This document shows, piece after piece, positions 8,709-16,898 of a stretch of 29,053 nt of DNA. Within the stretch, counting starts at the first letter, position 1; the number at the start of each line of letters is the position of its first letter. Source of the DNA: Bacteroidetes bacterium QS_8_64_10 (lineage in GTDB: Bacteria; Bacteroidota; Rhodothermia; Rhodothermales; Salinibacteraceae); the NCBI GenBank assembly GCA_003022505.1, contig PXTQ01000134.1, positions 1 to 29,053 of the forward strand. The letters are read 5' to 3'. The notes beneath the pieces were generated by a model that did not search any database, had not been told where the DNA came from, and saw nothing but the letters and a program-made list of their open reading frames with translations. Made by a program: the position numbers and the translations under genes.

Positions 8709-10088
8709 GTGAAGGAGACCCTCGCTCGCGAGGCCGCCTCCAACGAAATGCCCTACCGCGTGCTCAACCGCGTGCGCATCGACTCGCTCGCCGCGCAGGT
8801 GGGCCTCGACCTCAACCTGTACACGCGCAACCGCCTGGTCGCCACCAGCCGCCCGCAGCTCGTGCGCGAAAACCTGATCGACCGCCGCCTGCCCGTCGAG
8901 GCTGTCGAGGCGCTCTACTACGACGGCTACCGCTACACCTTCGTGCGCGAGCGGGTGGGCACGTTCACGTACACGACCGGCTTTCGGGCGCTCCTCGATG
9001 AAGAGGGCCGCCCGCGCTACGTGGTGGCCGTGCCCACGCTGCCCGAACAGGAGCGCATCGAGGAGGAGCGCGCCCGGACGGTGGCCTATCTCTTCGGCTC
9101 GCTTCTGTTGCTTTTGATCGTCGTGATGCTGACGGCGGCGCTCCTCGCGCGAGCGCTAACGCGCCCTCTTTCTCGCCTGCGCAGCGGCCTGGAGGCTGTC
9201 GCGCGCGGGCGATTCGAGCATCCTATCCCGGTCTCGACGCGCGACGAGATCGGCGAACTCGTGGAAACCTTCAACGCGATGCAGGAGCAACTGGCCGAGA
9301 GCCGGCGCAAGCTCGCCCGGCAGGAACGCAAGCTGGCCTGGCGCGAGATGGCGCGGCAGGTGGCCCACGAGATCAAGAACCCGCTCACGCCCATGAAGCT
9401 GAGCGTACAGCACCTGCGCCGCGCCTTCGAGCGCGTGCGAGAGCGAGTGAGCGACGAGGACGACGAACGGGACCGTTTCCAGTCCGTCTTCGAGCGCATC
9501 ACCTCCACGCTCATCGAGCAGATCGAGACGCTTGCGAGCATCGCCAACGAGTTCCACTCGTTTGCGCGGATGCCTCCGAAGACGCCCGAAGCGTTGGACC
9601 TGAACGACGTGGTGCAAGAAGCGACCTCGCTGATGAAGGAGGAGAAAGGAGCCGTGGACATCGAGGACGACCTGGCGGACGACTCGCTCGTCGTGCACGC
9701 CGACCGCGAGGAGCTGCGCCGCATCTACATCAATCTCATCAAAAACGGCATTCAGGCCGTCCCGGAGGAGCGCACGGGTCGCATCGAGGTGGCGACGCGC
9801 CGCGAGGACGGCGACGGCGAAGCACCGGGCTGGGCCGTCAGCCGCGTGGCCGACAACGGCGTGGGCATCGCCGAGGACCTGCGCGATAAGATCTTTGAGC
9901 CGAACTTTTCGACTAAGACGAGCGGTACGGGGCTGGGCCTGGCAATCACCGACAAAGGGATCTCGGACATGGGGGGCGAGATTCGCTTCGAGACGGAGGA
10001 GGGCGAGGGCACGACGTTTATCATACGGCTGCCGCTGGCAGAGAGCGCGAGAGGGGAAGCGGGAGATGGGGAGAGTGGGGATTACTGA
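8709..10088 (+). CDS. NtrY-type sensor histidine kinase, HAMP and catalytic half (split gene, part 2)
   Basis: The GTG at 8709 is the first in-frame start, but the frame is open upstream and protein-like from about 8690 (RQYLDRVKETL), so the start is probably artificial. Residues 1-120 are a sensor region; a membrane helix lies at ~125-150 and HAMP at ~150-205. The H-box is REMARQVAHEIKNPLTPMK with phospho-acceptor His220, the NtrY/NtrB-like form. The N-box is NLIKNGIQA (Asn346), the G1 box DNGVG (382-386), followed by an F-box (KIFEPNF) and GTGLGLAI (407-414). All catalytic motifs are intact. Alone it would have one membrane helix and a sensor with no export signal, so stimulus sensing would be abnormal. 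No response regulator gene is adjacent. Confidence 0.85.
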   Translation: MKETLAREAASNEMPYRVLNRVRIDSLAAQVGLDLNLYTRNRLVATSRPQLVRENLIDRRLPVEAVEALYYDGYRYTFVRERVGTFTYTTGFRALLDEEGRPRYVVAVPTLPEQERIEEERARTVAYLFGSLLLLLIVVMLTAALLARALTRPLSRLRSGLEAVARGRFEHPIPVSTRDEIGELVETFNAMQEQLAESRRKLARQERKLAWREMARQVAHEIKNPLTPMKLSVQHLRRAFERVRERVSDEDDERDRFQSVFERITSTLIEQIETLASIANEFHSFARMPPKTPEALDLNDVVQEATSLMKEEKGAVDIEDDLADDSLVVHADREELRRIYINLIKNGIQAVPEERTGRIEVATRREDGDGEAPGWAVSRVADNGVGIAEDLRDKIFEPNFSTKTSGTGLGLAITDKGISDMGGEIRFETEEGEGTTFIIRLPLAESARGEAGDGESGDY

Positions 10089-10398
10089 TCCGAGCATGGC
10101 TTACCAAAACATTCAGCCCGAGCGCCCTCGATACTGCTTATCGGCAGGACGAACGATAGGATGAGGAGAAGAGAGGAGGATAGGCTTATCGGCGCGTCTG
10201 GCATCGCCGAAGCGAGCACCCGCCGCGAAACTCCCTTCGCAATGTGAAATACAAACACAGCCCGACTTCTCTTCCCGTATCGCCGGAAATCTCATGACGT
10301 TCCGCCGCCCTTTCTATTGTGACTACGGACGACGGGCGATGGACGCCGGAACGACCCGCTCTTCGGGCGCTGGATGTCAGTCGTTCATCGTCCACAAA
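10089..10398. other. 310-base spacer without a recognisable gene
   Basis: No protein-like frame, RNA gene or clear terminator is visible between the kinase and the TPR gene. The phrase CTTATCGGC occurs twice (near 10137 and 10186). The segment around 10318-10345 uses a restricted GAC/GAT/CGG vocabulary like other spacers of this window. A frame from an ATG at 10294 runs into the TPR gene but lacks protein character before the signal peptide. Confidence 0.5.
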
Positions 10399-12255
10399 AT
10401 GCTGCGTATCAGCACACTCTGCCTCGCGCTTCTGCTGACGGCGGGCAGCCTGCCCCGGAGCGTCGGCGCGCAGCAGCTCCAGCAGGAGCAGCTCTCCAAG
10501 TTCCAGCTCGCGCAGAACCACCTGCGGAGCGGGCAAAACGAGCGCGCCATCACGCTGCTGGAGAATCTGCACGACCAGGCGCCGCGCAAGCAGGTTGTCT
10601 ACTCGAAGCTCAAGAAAGCATACACAAACGTCAAGCGCTACGACGACGCCATCGCGCTCGTCGAGAAGCGACTGTCGGGCCGGGCCACGCCCGCGCTGAT
10701 GAGCGAGAAGGCACGGCTGCTTTACCTGAAGGGCGATCAGGAGGCCGCCGACGAGACCTGGGACAAGGCGGTGAAGCTCGCGCCCGACAAGCGCAGCACC
10801 TACCGCGTGGTCTACTACTCGCTGGTCAAAAATCGGCTCTTTACGCGCGCCATCGATGTGTTGGAGCGCGGGCGCAAGGCGCTGGGCCGGGAGGGGGCGT
10901 TCCGGCAGAATATGGCGCGGCTCTACGGGCTGACGGGCAAGCACGAGAAGGCCATCGGCGAATATCTCGCGCTCATTAAAAACAACAAGGACAAGCTGAG
11001 CTTCGCCAAAAATCGGCTGGGCCGCAACACCGGCAAAGAGGCGGCGCTCAAGCAGTATCTCGCGGGTACGCAGTCCGCCGTGCGCGAGAAGCCGCTCTAC
11101 CGCCCGTACCGCGAGCTTCTGGCTTGGTTGCACACCGAGGCGGAGCAGTACGGCAAAGCGCTCGACGCCGTGCGTGCCATCGACCGGCTGGAAAAGGCGC
11201 AGGGCCGCCCGCTCTACGAGTTTGCTCGCCGCATGTCGCGCGCCGGGGCCTACGACGTGGCGCTGGAAGCGTACCGGGAGATTCTGAACCGCCATCCGAA
11301 CGCCGCGCTTGCCCCAGAGGCGCGCTACGGCCTCGCGCTGATGCGCGAGAAGTGGGCTGAGAAGCACGGAGAGCGCGCGAGCAGCGACGGCGACGCCGCG
11401 CACTACGAGAAGGCGCGTGACGCCTACCGCGCTTTCCTGGAAAAACATCCGCACCACGCCAAACGCGCCAAAGCGATGCGTCGCCTGGGTCGCCTGCAGC
11501 AGGACGTGTTCCGCGACTTCGATGCCGCCGAAGCGACGCTCGAAGACGTGATCCGTCGCTTCCCCGACAGCGACGCTGCCAACCAGGCGCAGTACGACCT
11601 GGGGCGGCTGGCACTCCAGCGCGGCAACCTCGCGGATGCGAAGCTCGCGTTCTCGCGCCTCGCCGAAGACCTGCACTCCGGCGAACTGGCCCAGAAGGCG
11701 CGCTACCAGCTTGCGCTGTTGCACCTGTACCGCGGCGAGTTTGAGACCGCCAGCTCGATGGCGAAGGTGCTCAACCAGAACACCTCGCGCGACGTGGCGA
11801 ACGATGCCATCCGGCTCAAGGTGCTGCTTGCCGAAAACAAGGGTCCCGACTCGACGAACACCGCGCTCCGCACCTACGCCCGCGCCCGCCTCCTAAAGCG
11901 CCGCCACCGCCACGACAAGGCGCTGCAAACGCTCGACTCACTGACGAGCACGGCGGGGCGGCATCCGCTGATTGACGAGGCGCGCTTTTTGCGCGCTCAG
12001 ACGTTGCGGGCGGCGGATCGCCCGAAGGAGGCGCTCACGGCGTTTCAGCAGCTGCCGATGATGCACCCGCGCAGCCCGTTTGCCGACCGGAGCCTGTTTC
12101 AAAGCGCGCAGCTTCGGGAGCGCGAGTTGGACGAGCCGCAGGCCGCGCTCAAGACCTACGAGAAGCTGCTGACGACGTACCCCGGCTCGCTGCTCGCCTC
12201 CGAGGCGCGCGCTCGGATCCGCGCCTTGCGCGCCGAAAACAAAGAGGCGCTGTGA
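10399..12255 (+). CDS. Secreted tetratricopeptide-repeat protein
   Basis: A start at 10399 yields MLRISTLCLALLLTAGSLP and cleavage near VGA/Q (residue ~24); upstream in-frame starts would bury the signal. The 618-residue protein is helical throughout, with TPR-like repeats (ALEAYREILNRHPNAALAPEARYGLAL, AYRAFLEKHPHHAKRAKAMRRLG, AALKTYEKLLTTYPGSLLASEAR). Spacing of the PxxxxAxxARYxLA pattern in the second half resembles YbgF/BamD-type TPR proteins of the periplasm or outer membrane. A scaffolding role in envelope assembly is inferred from this class only. It follows the split kinase after 310 bases, so it probably has its own promoter. After its stop there is a tract of short A/T-rich direct repeats. 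Confidence 0.82.
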   Translation: MLRISTLCLALLLTAGSLPRSVGAQQLQQEQLSKFQLAQNHLRSGQNERAITLLENLHDQAPRKQVVYSKLKKAYTNVKRYDDAIALVEKRLSGRATPALMSEKARLLYLKGDQEAADETWDKAVKLAPDKRSTYRVVYYSLVKNRLFTRAIDVLERGRKALGREGAFRQNMARLYGLTGKHEKAIGEYLALIKNNKDKLSFAKNRLGRNTGKEAALKQYLAGTQSAVREKPLYRPYRELLAWLHTEAEQYGKALDAVRAIDRLEKAQGRPLYEFARRMSRAGAYDVALEAYREILNRHPNAALAPEARYGLALMREKWAEKHGERASSDGDAAHYEKARDAYRAFLEKHPHHAKRAKAMRRLGRLQQDVFRDFDAAEATLEDVIRRFPDSDAANQAQYDLGRLALQRGNLADAKLAFSRLAEDLHSGELAQKARYQLALLHLYRGEFETASSMAKVLNQNTSRDVANDAIRLKVLLAENKGPDSTNTALRTYARARLLKRRHRHDKALQTLDSLTSTAGRHPLIDEARFLRAQTLRAADRPKEALTAFQQLPMMHPRSPFADRSLFQSAQLRERELDEPQAALKTYEKLLTTYPGSLLASEARARIRALRAENKEAL

Positions 12256-12257
12256 CG

Positions 12258-12317
12258 ATTTTCGATTGTCGATTTGCGACTTTCGATTTGCGGCGTGATG
12301 CGTAAAAGTCTTCACGC
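12258..12317. repeat. Short direct repeats of TCGATTTGCG and a small hairpin
   Basis: TCGATTTGCG occurs at 12269-12278 and 12283-12292 (14-base period), preceded by similar CGATTTTCGATTG. GCGTGA (12293-12298) pairs with TCACGC (12312-12317) around a 13-base loop, without a T-tract. Low-complexity spacers of this kind occur between genes in many bacteria; here the hairpin may act as a weak 3' end for the TPR transcript. Confidence 0.55.
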
Positions 12318-12410
12318 AATACACATCGCGCAACGCGTTAAACGAATACTATTTTGCTGCCGCTTTCATTCTCCGTCTCACCGTCTCTTCAACTCCCCGT
12401 TTCTCAAATT

Positions 12411-13673
12411 ATGAAACGCCTTCTCGCCTGCCTTGCGCTCCTGCTCGCGGCGGCGGTGCCCGCCTCCGCGCAAGACATCCTGATCCCGATGGACAAGCAG
12501 CAAAACGATCACCTGAAGGCCTACGGCGTGACCTTCTGGGTGCTCGAACAAGGCCGCAGCGTGGATTGGCTGCATAACTACCGGGGCGGCTCGTTTCTGA
12601 CGCAGGCCACGGGCAAGCTCGAAAACGAACTCCGCGTGCGCGGCGTCTCCTACGAGAAAATCTCCGGCGCCAAAACGGCCAAGATTATCTCGAAGATCGA
12701 GTCGCCCTCCCGCAACATGAGCACCGTGAAGCTGGAGAAAGCGCCCGAAATCGCCGTCTACGCCCCCAGCGGCGCACAGCCCTGGGACGACGCCGTGCGC
12801 CTCGCGCTGAATTACGCCGAGGTGCCGCATGATATCATCTACGACCGCGCCGTCCTGAACGGCAAGCTCCGTGAGTACGACTGGGTGCACCTGCACCACG
12901 AGGACTTCACCGGGCAATTCGGCAAGTTCTACCAGTACCGCAACCAGCCCTGGTACATCAAGAAGCAGCGCAAGGCCGAAAAGGCGGCCAAAGAGTTCGG
13001 GTTCCGCAAGGTGAGCGAGCTGAAACTCGCCGTCGCCGAAAAGATCCGAGGCTACGTGAAGCAGGGCGGCTTTCTGTTTTCGATGTGCTCCGGTACCGAC
13101 ACCTACGACATCGCTCTCGCCGCCCACAACACCGACATCGTGCCCGCCGAGTACGACAGCGATCCCGTCGACCCGAACGCGATGAAGAAGCTCGATTACT
13201 CGCGCACCCTCGCCTTCGAGGGCTTCAAGCCGTTCTTTGACCCGACGCGCTACGAGCACTCCAACATCGACACCGGCCCGCCGCCGCCGCAAATGCGCGA
13301 CCCGACGGTCGACTACTTCACGCTGTTCGACTTTAGCGCGAAGTGGGATCCCGTCCCGGCGATGCTCACGCAAAACCACGTCGCCACCGTCAAGGGTTTC
13401 GTAGGACAGGCCACCGCCTACAATCCGAAGTTCGTTAAGGAGAGCGTGGTGGTGATGGGCAAAGCGCCGGAGCGCGGCAACGTCAAGTACATCCACGGCA
13501 CGCTCGGCAAGGGCACGTTCGCGTTCTACGCGGGCCACGACCCGGAGGACTACCAGCACTTCGTGGGCGACCCGAAGACGGACCTCAGCCTCCACCCGAA
13601 CTCGCCCGGCTACCGGCTCATTCTGAACAACATTCTCTTCCCCGCCGCCAAGAAGAAAAAGCAGAAAACATAG
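12411..13673 (+). CDS. Secreted conserved protein (family often labelled 'asparagine synthetase B')
   Basis: The ATG at 12411 gives MKRLLACLALLLAAAVPASAQ, a Sec signal cleaved near residue 20; an in-frame ATG at 12354 lies outside it. The mature ~400 residues begin ILIPMDKQQNDHLKAYGVTFW, a signature I associate with Bacteroidota proteins named 'asparagine synthetase B' in databases. There is no N-terminal Cys nucleophile and no PP-loop ATP site, so that name is not supported. Residues near 215-235 (GYVKQGGFLFSMCSGTDTYD) resemble the nucleophile elbow of class I glutamine-amidotransferase-like (ThuA/DUF4350-like) folds, with a possible Cys. The C-terminus has GTFAFYAGHDPEDYQH and ends in a lysine-rich tail. 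It may be a periplasmic carbohydrate- or peptide-related protein; function unknown. Confidence 0.7.
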   Translation: MKRLLACLALLLAAAVPASAQDILIPMDKQQNDHLKAYGVTFWVLEQGRSVDWLHNYRGGSFLTQATGKLENELRVRGVSYEKISGAKTAKIISKIESPSRNMSTVKLEKAPEIAVYAPSGAQPWDDAVRLALNYAEVPHDIIYDRAVLNGKLREYDWVHLHHEDFTGQFGKFYQYRNQPWYIKKQRKAEKAAKEFGFRKVSELKLAVAEKIRGYVKQGGFLFSMCSGTDTYDIALAAHNTDIVPAEYDSDPVDPNAMKKLDYSRTLAFEGFKPFFDPTRYEHSNIDTGPPPPQMRDPTVDYFTLFDFSAKWDPVPAMLTQNHVATVKGFVGQATAYNPKFVKESVVVMGKAPERGNVKYIHGTLGKGTFAFYAGHDPEDYQHFVGDPKTDLSLHPNSPGYRLILNNILFPAAKKKKQKT

Positions 13674-13675
13674 AT

Positions 13676-13747
13676 GGTTGGCGGTTCGTGGTTTGCGGTT
13701 TCTCACTCCGTCCGATAAGACCAATCTACAACCAGTAACCGCCAACC
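13676..13747. repeat. Inverted repeat in the spacer before the thioesterase gene
   Basis: GGTTGGCGGTT (13676-13686) is the exact reverse complement of AACCGCCAACC (13737-13747), with a 50-base loop that itself contains GGTTTGCGGTTT-like words. The same AACCGCCAACC phrase recurs at about 25230 just before glgX. It could fold in RNA but has no U-tract; probably a dispersed low-complexity spacer. Confidence 0.6.
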
Positions 13748-13756
13748 GACGAACCG

Positions 13757-14233
13757 ATGAACCAGCCAACCCAAACCGTAAGCGACTCGCGCTGCATGAC
13801 GACCGAGATCGTGTTGCCCAACGACACGAACGGCCTGGGCAACATGATGGGCGGGCGGCTGCTGCACCTGATGGACAAGTGCGCCTCGATCAGCGCACAG
13901 CGACACGCTCGGCAGCCTTGCGTGACCGCCTCCGTCGATAGCGTCGAGTTTCAGGCGCCGATCCGGCAGAACGAGGTGGTGGTCGTGGAGAGCCAGGTGA
14001 ACCGCGCCTTTCGCACCTCGATGGAGGTGGAGCTGAACGTGTGGGCCGAAAACCCGCGCCGGGAGACGCGCCGCAAGTGCAACCGCGCCTACTACACGTT
14101 CGTTGCTATCAGGAGCGCAGTTCGCCGGCGCGAGTTCCGGCTCGTCTTGAGCGGGCGGCTCGACATGGAGGACGCCGAACACATCAAAGACGATCTGCGC
14201 CCGGCAACGCGGTCGGGCGAGGAAGATGCCTAA
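13757..14233 (+). CDS. Acyl-CoA thioesterase, hotdog fold (internal loop shortened)
   Basis: The 158-residue protein has the acyl-CoA thioesterase signature TEIVLPNDTNGLGNMMGGRLLHLMDKCASI (residues ~15-45), containing the Asp (LMD) used in catalysis by the YciA/BACH group. Strand motifs SVDSVEFQAPI, VVVVESQVNRAFRTSMEVELNVW and CNRAYYTFVAI follow. It hydrolyses acyl-CoA to free acid and CoA in the cytoplasm. After TFVAI, relatives I know have about 20 residues (DxxGRPxxVPPxxPETxxE...) before the final helix RRREFRLVL. Here the helix follows almost at once, suggesting an in-frame deletion near 14110. The hotdog core is complete, so activity may survive. The next gene's longest frame overlaps its end by 8 bases. 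Confidence 0.82.
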   Translation: MNQPTQTVSDSRCMTTEIVLPNDTNGLGNMMGGRLLHLMDKCASISAQRHARQPCVTASVDSVEFQAPIRQNEVVVVESQVNRAFRTSMEVELNVWAENPRRETRRKCNRAYYTFVAIRSAVRRREFRLVLSGRLDMEDAEHIKDDLRPATRSGEEDA

Positions 14234-14257
14234 TTACTGTCACCATCGCGTCTCTGT

Positions 14258-14331
14258 GAGAAAACGTAAAACATATTGCGTAAACCGTGAAGGACAGCAT
14301 CCTTGCGCATTACGCTTTACGTTTTACGCCA
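14258..14331. repeat. Imperfect inverted repeat (ACGTAAA / TTTACGT type)
   Basis: AAAACGTAAA near 14264 is matched in reverse by TTTACGTTTT near 14316. The flanks also partly pair (ATTGCGTAA with TTGCGCATTACG). The element lies between thioesterase and barrel genes and forms the apparent 5' end of the latter's frame, so the true start there is uncertain. It looks like a degenerate dispersed spacer repeat. Confidence 0.6.
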
Positions 14332-14342
14332 AACGGACGTAC

Positions 14343-14780
14343 GTGCTCTGCGGCGCGCTGGTTGCTCTTCTCCTTCTTGTACCGGCTGTCCCTGCACAGG
14401 TACGTCCCGGTCAGGTGGGCGTAGGTGCTTGGGCCGGCAACCAGAGCGGGCTGGCGGTCAAGTATTACGCCGCGTCCGCCACCGCCTACGAGGCCATGCT
14501 CTCGCGCGAAGACGGTCAGCTTGTCGCTCTTAACGCGCACCTGCTCCGCGAAGGCCCCGTCCCCGGTTCGCCGCTCGCGTTCTTTGCAGGCGTCGGCGTG
14601 TTCGCCGGACTGCTCGACGCGGGCGGGTCTCGCCTCACCTTCGGTCCCAGCGGCAGCGCCGGCCTGAACTTCTTCTCGCGTCGCTTCGAGATCTTCTTGC
14701 AGGCCGTGCCGCATCTGCAACTCAGCCCGACGCTGGACGCTCGCCTCGGCCTCGGTGCGGGCCTGCGGTATTATTTTTAG
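14343..14780 (+). CDS. Small outer-membrane barrel-like secreted protein
   Basis: The frame is open from 14226, but the first ~35 codons lie within the inverted repeat and are not protein-like. The GTG at 14343 gives MLCGALVALLLLVPAVPAQV, a signal peptide without the usual basic start. A GTG at 14263 is possible and would add basic residues. The mature ~125 residues alternate short strands with Gly-rich turns (VGVGAWAGNQSGLAVKYY, FFAGVGVFAGLLDAGG, LGLGAGLRYYF) and end in Phe, as in small outer-membrane barrels. No family recognised. Start and function are uncertain; the coding character of the mature part is good. Confidence 0.55.
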   Translation: MLCGALVALLLLVPAVPAQVRPGQVGVGAWAGNQSGLAVKYYAASATAYEAMLSREDGQLVALNAHLLREGPVPGSPLAFFAGVGVFAGLLDAGGSRLTFGPSGSAGLNFFSRRFEIFLQAVPHLQLSPTLDARLGLGAGLRYYF

Positions 14781-14880
14781 CTCGCTGTTTTTCCGCTTGG
14801 TTTCCTGGCTTATTGACTTTGGATAGTGGACCTGCTATGTGTTGTTGCTTGACGAACGACGACCGACGGTTGACACCACA

Positions 14881-15324
14881 CTAACCATCTTCAACGACAA
14901 ACTCACTTGACCGACGCTCCTCCGCTGGCAAAAGATCTCCTTCCACATCGGTTATGCTGAACTCAAATTGATACGTTCCCGAAGCATAATCAGGCGGAAA
15001 CCACCAAAGCGAGTCAGTATGCACTTCCCCGGCGCGGATCCGCACAGGCGGATGGGCGTTCACAGCATGTGTACATGCTACCCCGTCGTACGGCTGCCCT
15101 TCCGAATCCCCGCGATAGAGAGCCGTTCCACATCGCTGGTATAGCACCGCATGGGAGTAGCCATTTTCAAAACGCACCGCCACCTTCTCACCGGGCGAGT
15201 AAGCCCGCTGATCCGTCGTGATTTCCAGTTCCGATGAGCTTCCACCATCATCCGGAAGAAAATCGCAGGCGGGAAGAACCGGAATGACGAAGCAAAGCGC
15301 AGTTGCAAGAAGTCGCTTTTCCAT
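14881..15324 (-). CDS. Small lipoprotein with an Ig-like/BsuPI-like domain
   Basis: The 147-residue protein starts MEKRLLATALCFVIPVLPAC, with lipobox LPAC and lipidated Cys at residue 20. The mature part has the pattern ITTDQRAYSPGEKVAVRFENGYSHAVLYQRCG...GTYQFEFSITD, a beta-sandwich arrangement like BsuPI proteinase-inhibitor or CARDB-like domains. Two cysteines (in QRCGTAL and VACTHAV) could form a disulfide. It is less GC-rich than its neighbours. It is convergent with the preceding gene and divergent from rmlD across a 180-base AT-rich spacer (15325-15503) that must hold both promoters; I see no convincing box there. Function unknown. Confidence 0.72.
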   Translation of the reverse strand: MEKRLLATALCFVIPVLPACDFLPDDGGSSSELEITTDQRAYSPGEKVAVRFENGYSHAVLYQRCGTALYRGDSEGQPYDGVACTHAVNAHPPVRIRAGEVHTDSLWWFPPDYASGTYQFEFSITDVEGDLLPAEERRSSEFVVEDG

Positions 15325-15503
15325 GATCCTGATTTCTGTTGATTACGGGGCGATGACGAAAGTTTTAATCTAACAATGCTAAATAATAAAGTTAGTTCAC
15401 GAATACTACATTTTTTTGCCCTTTTGTTTCAGCTCCCGCGAGCAATGTGGGAATTGGGAAAGTTACCAGCCAGCTATGCAACCAACAAACCAACACAGCC
15501 AAA

Positions 15504-16374
15504 ATGCGCACCCTCATCACCGGAGCTAACGGCATGCTCGGCCAGGCGCTCGTGCGACGCATGACGCCCGCAGGCCATGACCTCGACGTGCTCGCCACGG
15601 GTAAATTACGCCCGGTTGGACATCACCGAGGCCGACGGCGTGCGCGCACTCCTCGACGACTTCCATCCCGACGCCGTCGTCAACTGCGCCGCCATGACGC
15701 AGGTGGATCGCTGCGAGGAGGAGCGCGCAGCCTGCCGCATCGTCAACACCGGCGCGGTGGAAACGCTGGCCGGCGCCTGCGACGAGGTGGGCGCGCGGCT
15801 CGTGCAGGTGTCCACCGACTTCGTCTTCGACGGTGAGAACGGCCCCTACGACGAGGACGCCGTCCCCAATCCGGTCAACTTCTACGGGCAGGCCAAGCTC
15901 GACGGCGAGCGTGCCGCCCGGCGGGCCGAGCGCTGGGCCATCGCGCGCACGGTGCTCGTCTACGGCCTCCCGCAGGACGAAAGCCGCTCCAACATCGTGC
16001 TCTGGATCCAGCGGGCGCTCGCAGGCGGCGAGGACGTGCACGTCGTGACGGATCAGCACCGTACGCCGACCTACGCGCCTGACCTGGCCGCGGGCGTCGC
16101 TCAACTCGTGCGCTCCGAGAGCGAGGGCGTCTTTCACCTCGCCGGGCCGGAACTGCTGTCCGTCTACAACTTCGCGCGCCGCGTGGCCGACGCCTTCGAC
16201 CTCAACGCCGACCTGATCCACCCGACCGACAGCACATCGCTCGACCAACCGGCGAAGCGCCCGCCGCGCACTGGCTTCGTGATCGAGAAGGCCCGCCGCG
16301 CGCTCGGCTACGAGCCGCGCCCGCTCGACGACGCGCTCCGCGACATGCGCGAACGACTGGAGCGCGATCAGTAA
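15504..16374 (+). pseudogene. rmlD: dTDP-4-dehydrorhamnose reductase-like SDR, frameshifted
   Basis: The ATG at 15504 opens MRTLITGANGMLGQALVRRM, the nucleotide-binding Rossmann start (GANGMLG) of RmlD-type extended SDRs. After DVLATG (about 15600) that frame loses protein sense. The protein continues from 15601 in the next frame (NYARLDITEADGVRALL) to the stop at 16374: VVNCAAMTQVDRCE, QVSTDFVFDGENGPYDEDAVPNPVNFYGQAKLDGE (catalytic-type Thr, Tyr and Lys all present), then VTDQHRTPTYAPDLA. Family members have a further ten or so residues between the two parts, so a small deletion plus frameshift, not a single base error, is likely. RmlD makes dTDP-L-rhamnose; no other rml gene is nearby. Non-functional if the sequence is right. 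Confidence 0.75.
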
Positions 16375-16785
16375 ATTACCGGATTGCTGATCGAGTTGCC
16401 CGCCCAACGATAAACAGCGAGTCAGTCGGCGCGTAGCCCAGATCCGGGTCGATGGCGAACACCTTCGATCCCTGGCATCCCAAACACGCTCTGATCGGGT
16501 TGCTCTCACCGATGTCTACCGTGACGCTGTACTCGTTATCCGGCTGAAGTGGCAGGCGCACCATTCCGCTCGACATAGCCTCACCGTCTTCGCCCAGCAG
16601 AGCCGCCTCGATGCGCAGCGTTCCGTAAATGGCGGTAGAAAACGGACCCGCCTTCACGCCGTCAGAGAAATCCGAGCGCGTGAGGGTCTTCTCTTTGAGC
16701 GGGTAGCGTGAACGTGATGCGGAGCGGCGGTTTCGGGTCAAGCTCCGTCCGGTCAGTGTGCCGGAACGCAACACGGGCGTTCTCG
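16368..16785 (-). pseudogene. Secreted hypothetical protein remnant with two frameshifts
   Basis: Three frames give consecutive protein-like pieces on the minus strand: SENARVAFRHTDRTELDPKP and PLRITFTLPA (about 16782-16700); then TLTRSDFSDGVKAGPF through NPIRACLGCQGSKVFAIDPDLGYAPTDSLFIV (about 16690-16406); then WAGNSISNPVIY and a stop (16405-16368) one base out of phase. The end, with a GCxGS motif followed by WxGNSISNPVIY, matches hypothetical proteins I recall from Rhodothermota. The 5' end with its signal peptide is missing and would run into the serS leader. Its natural stop overlaps the end of rmlD. Function unknown; broken by at least two indels and a 5' truncation. Confidence 0.6.
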
Positions 16786-16898
16786 CTCTCTCACCGTGCT
16801 TTTGTTGTGGATTCGCTCTGCAGATAGTACCCTGGAAGCGAACGAACCGCAAGGCAAAAAGAAATGTCCTCTCGCCTCTTTCGCCATACCCTCCAAGC

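Noticed and set aside
5699..8743. 1014-codon open frame on the minus strand
   Set aside because: It is antisense to the kinase sensor gene, rich in Arg/His/Gln/Pro, with no domain, signal or hydrophobic pattern. Long antisense frames are common opposite high-GC genes.
10186..11724. 512-codon minus-strand frame
   Set aside because: Antisense to the TPR gene; composition is typical of a shadow frame.
15376..15564. 62-codon frame upstream of rmlD
   Set aside because: AT-rich spacer reading into rmlD out of phase; no protein character.
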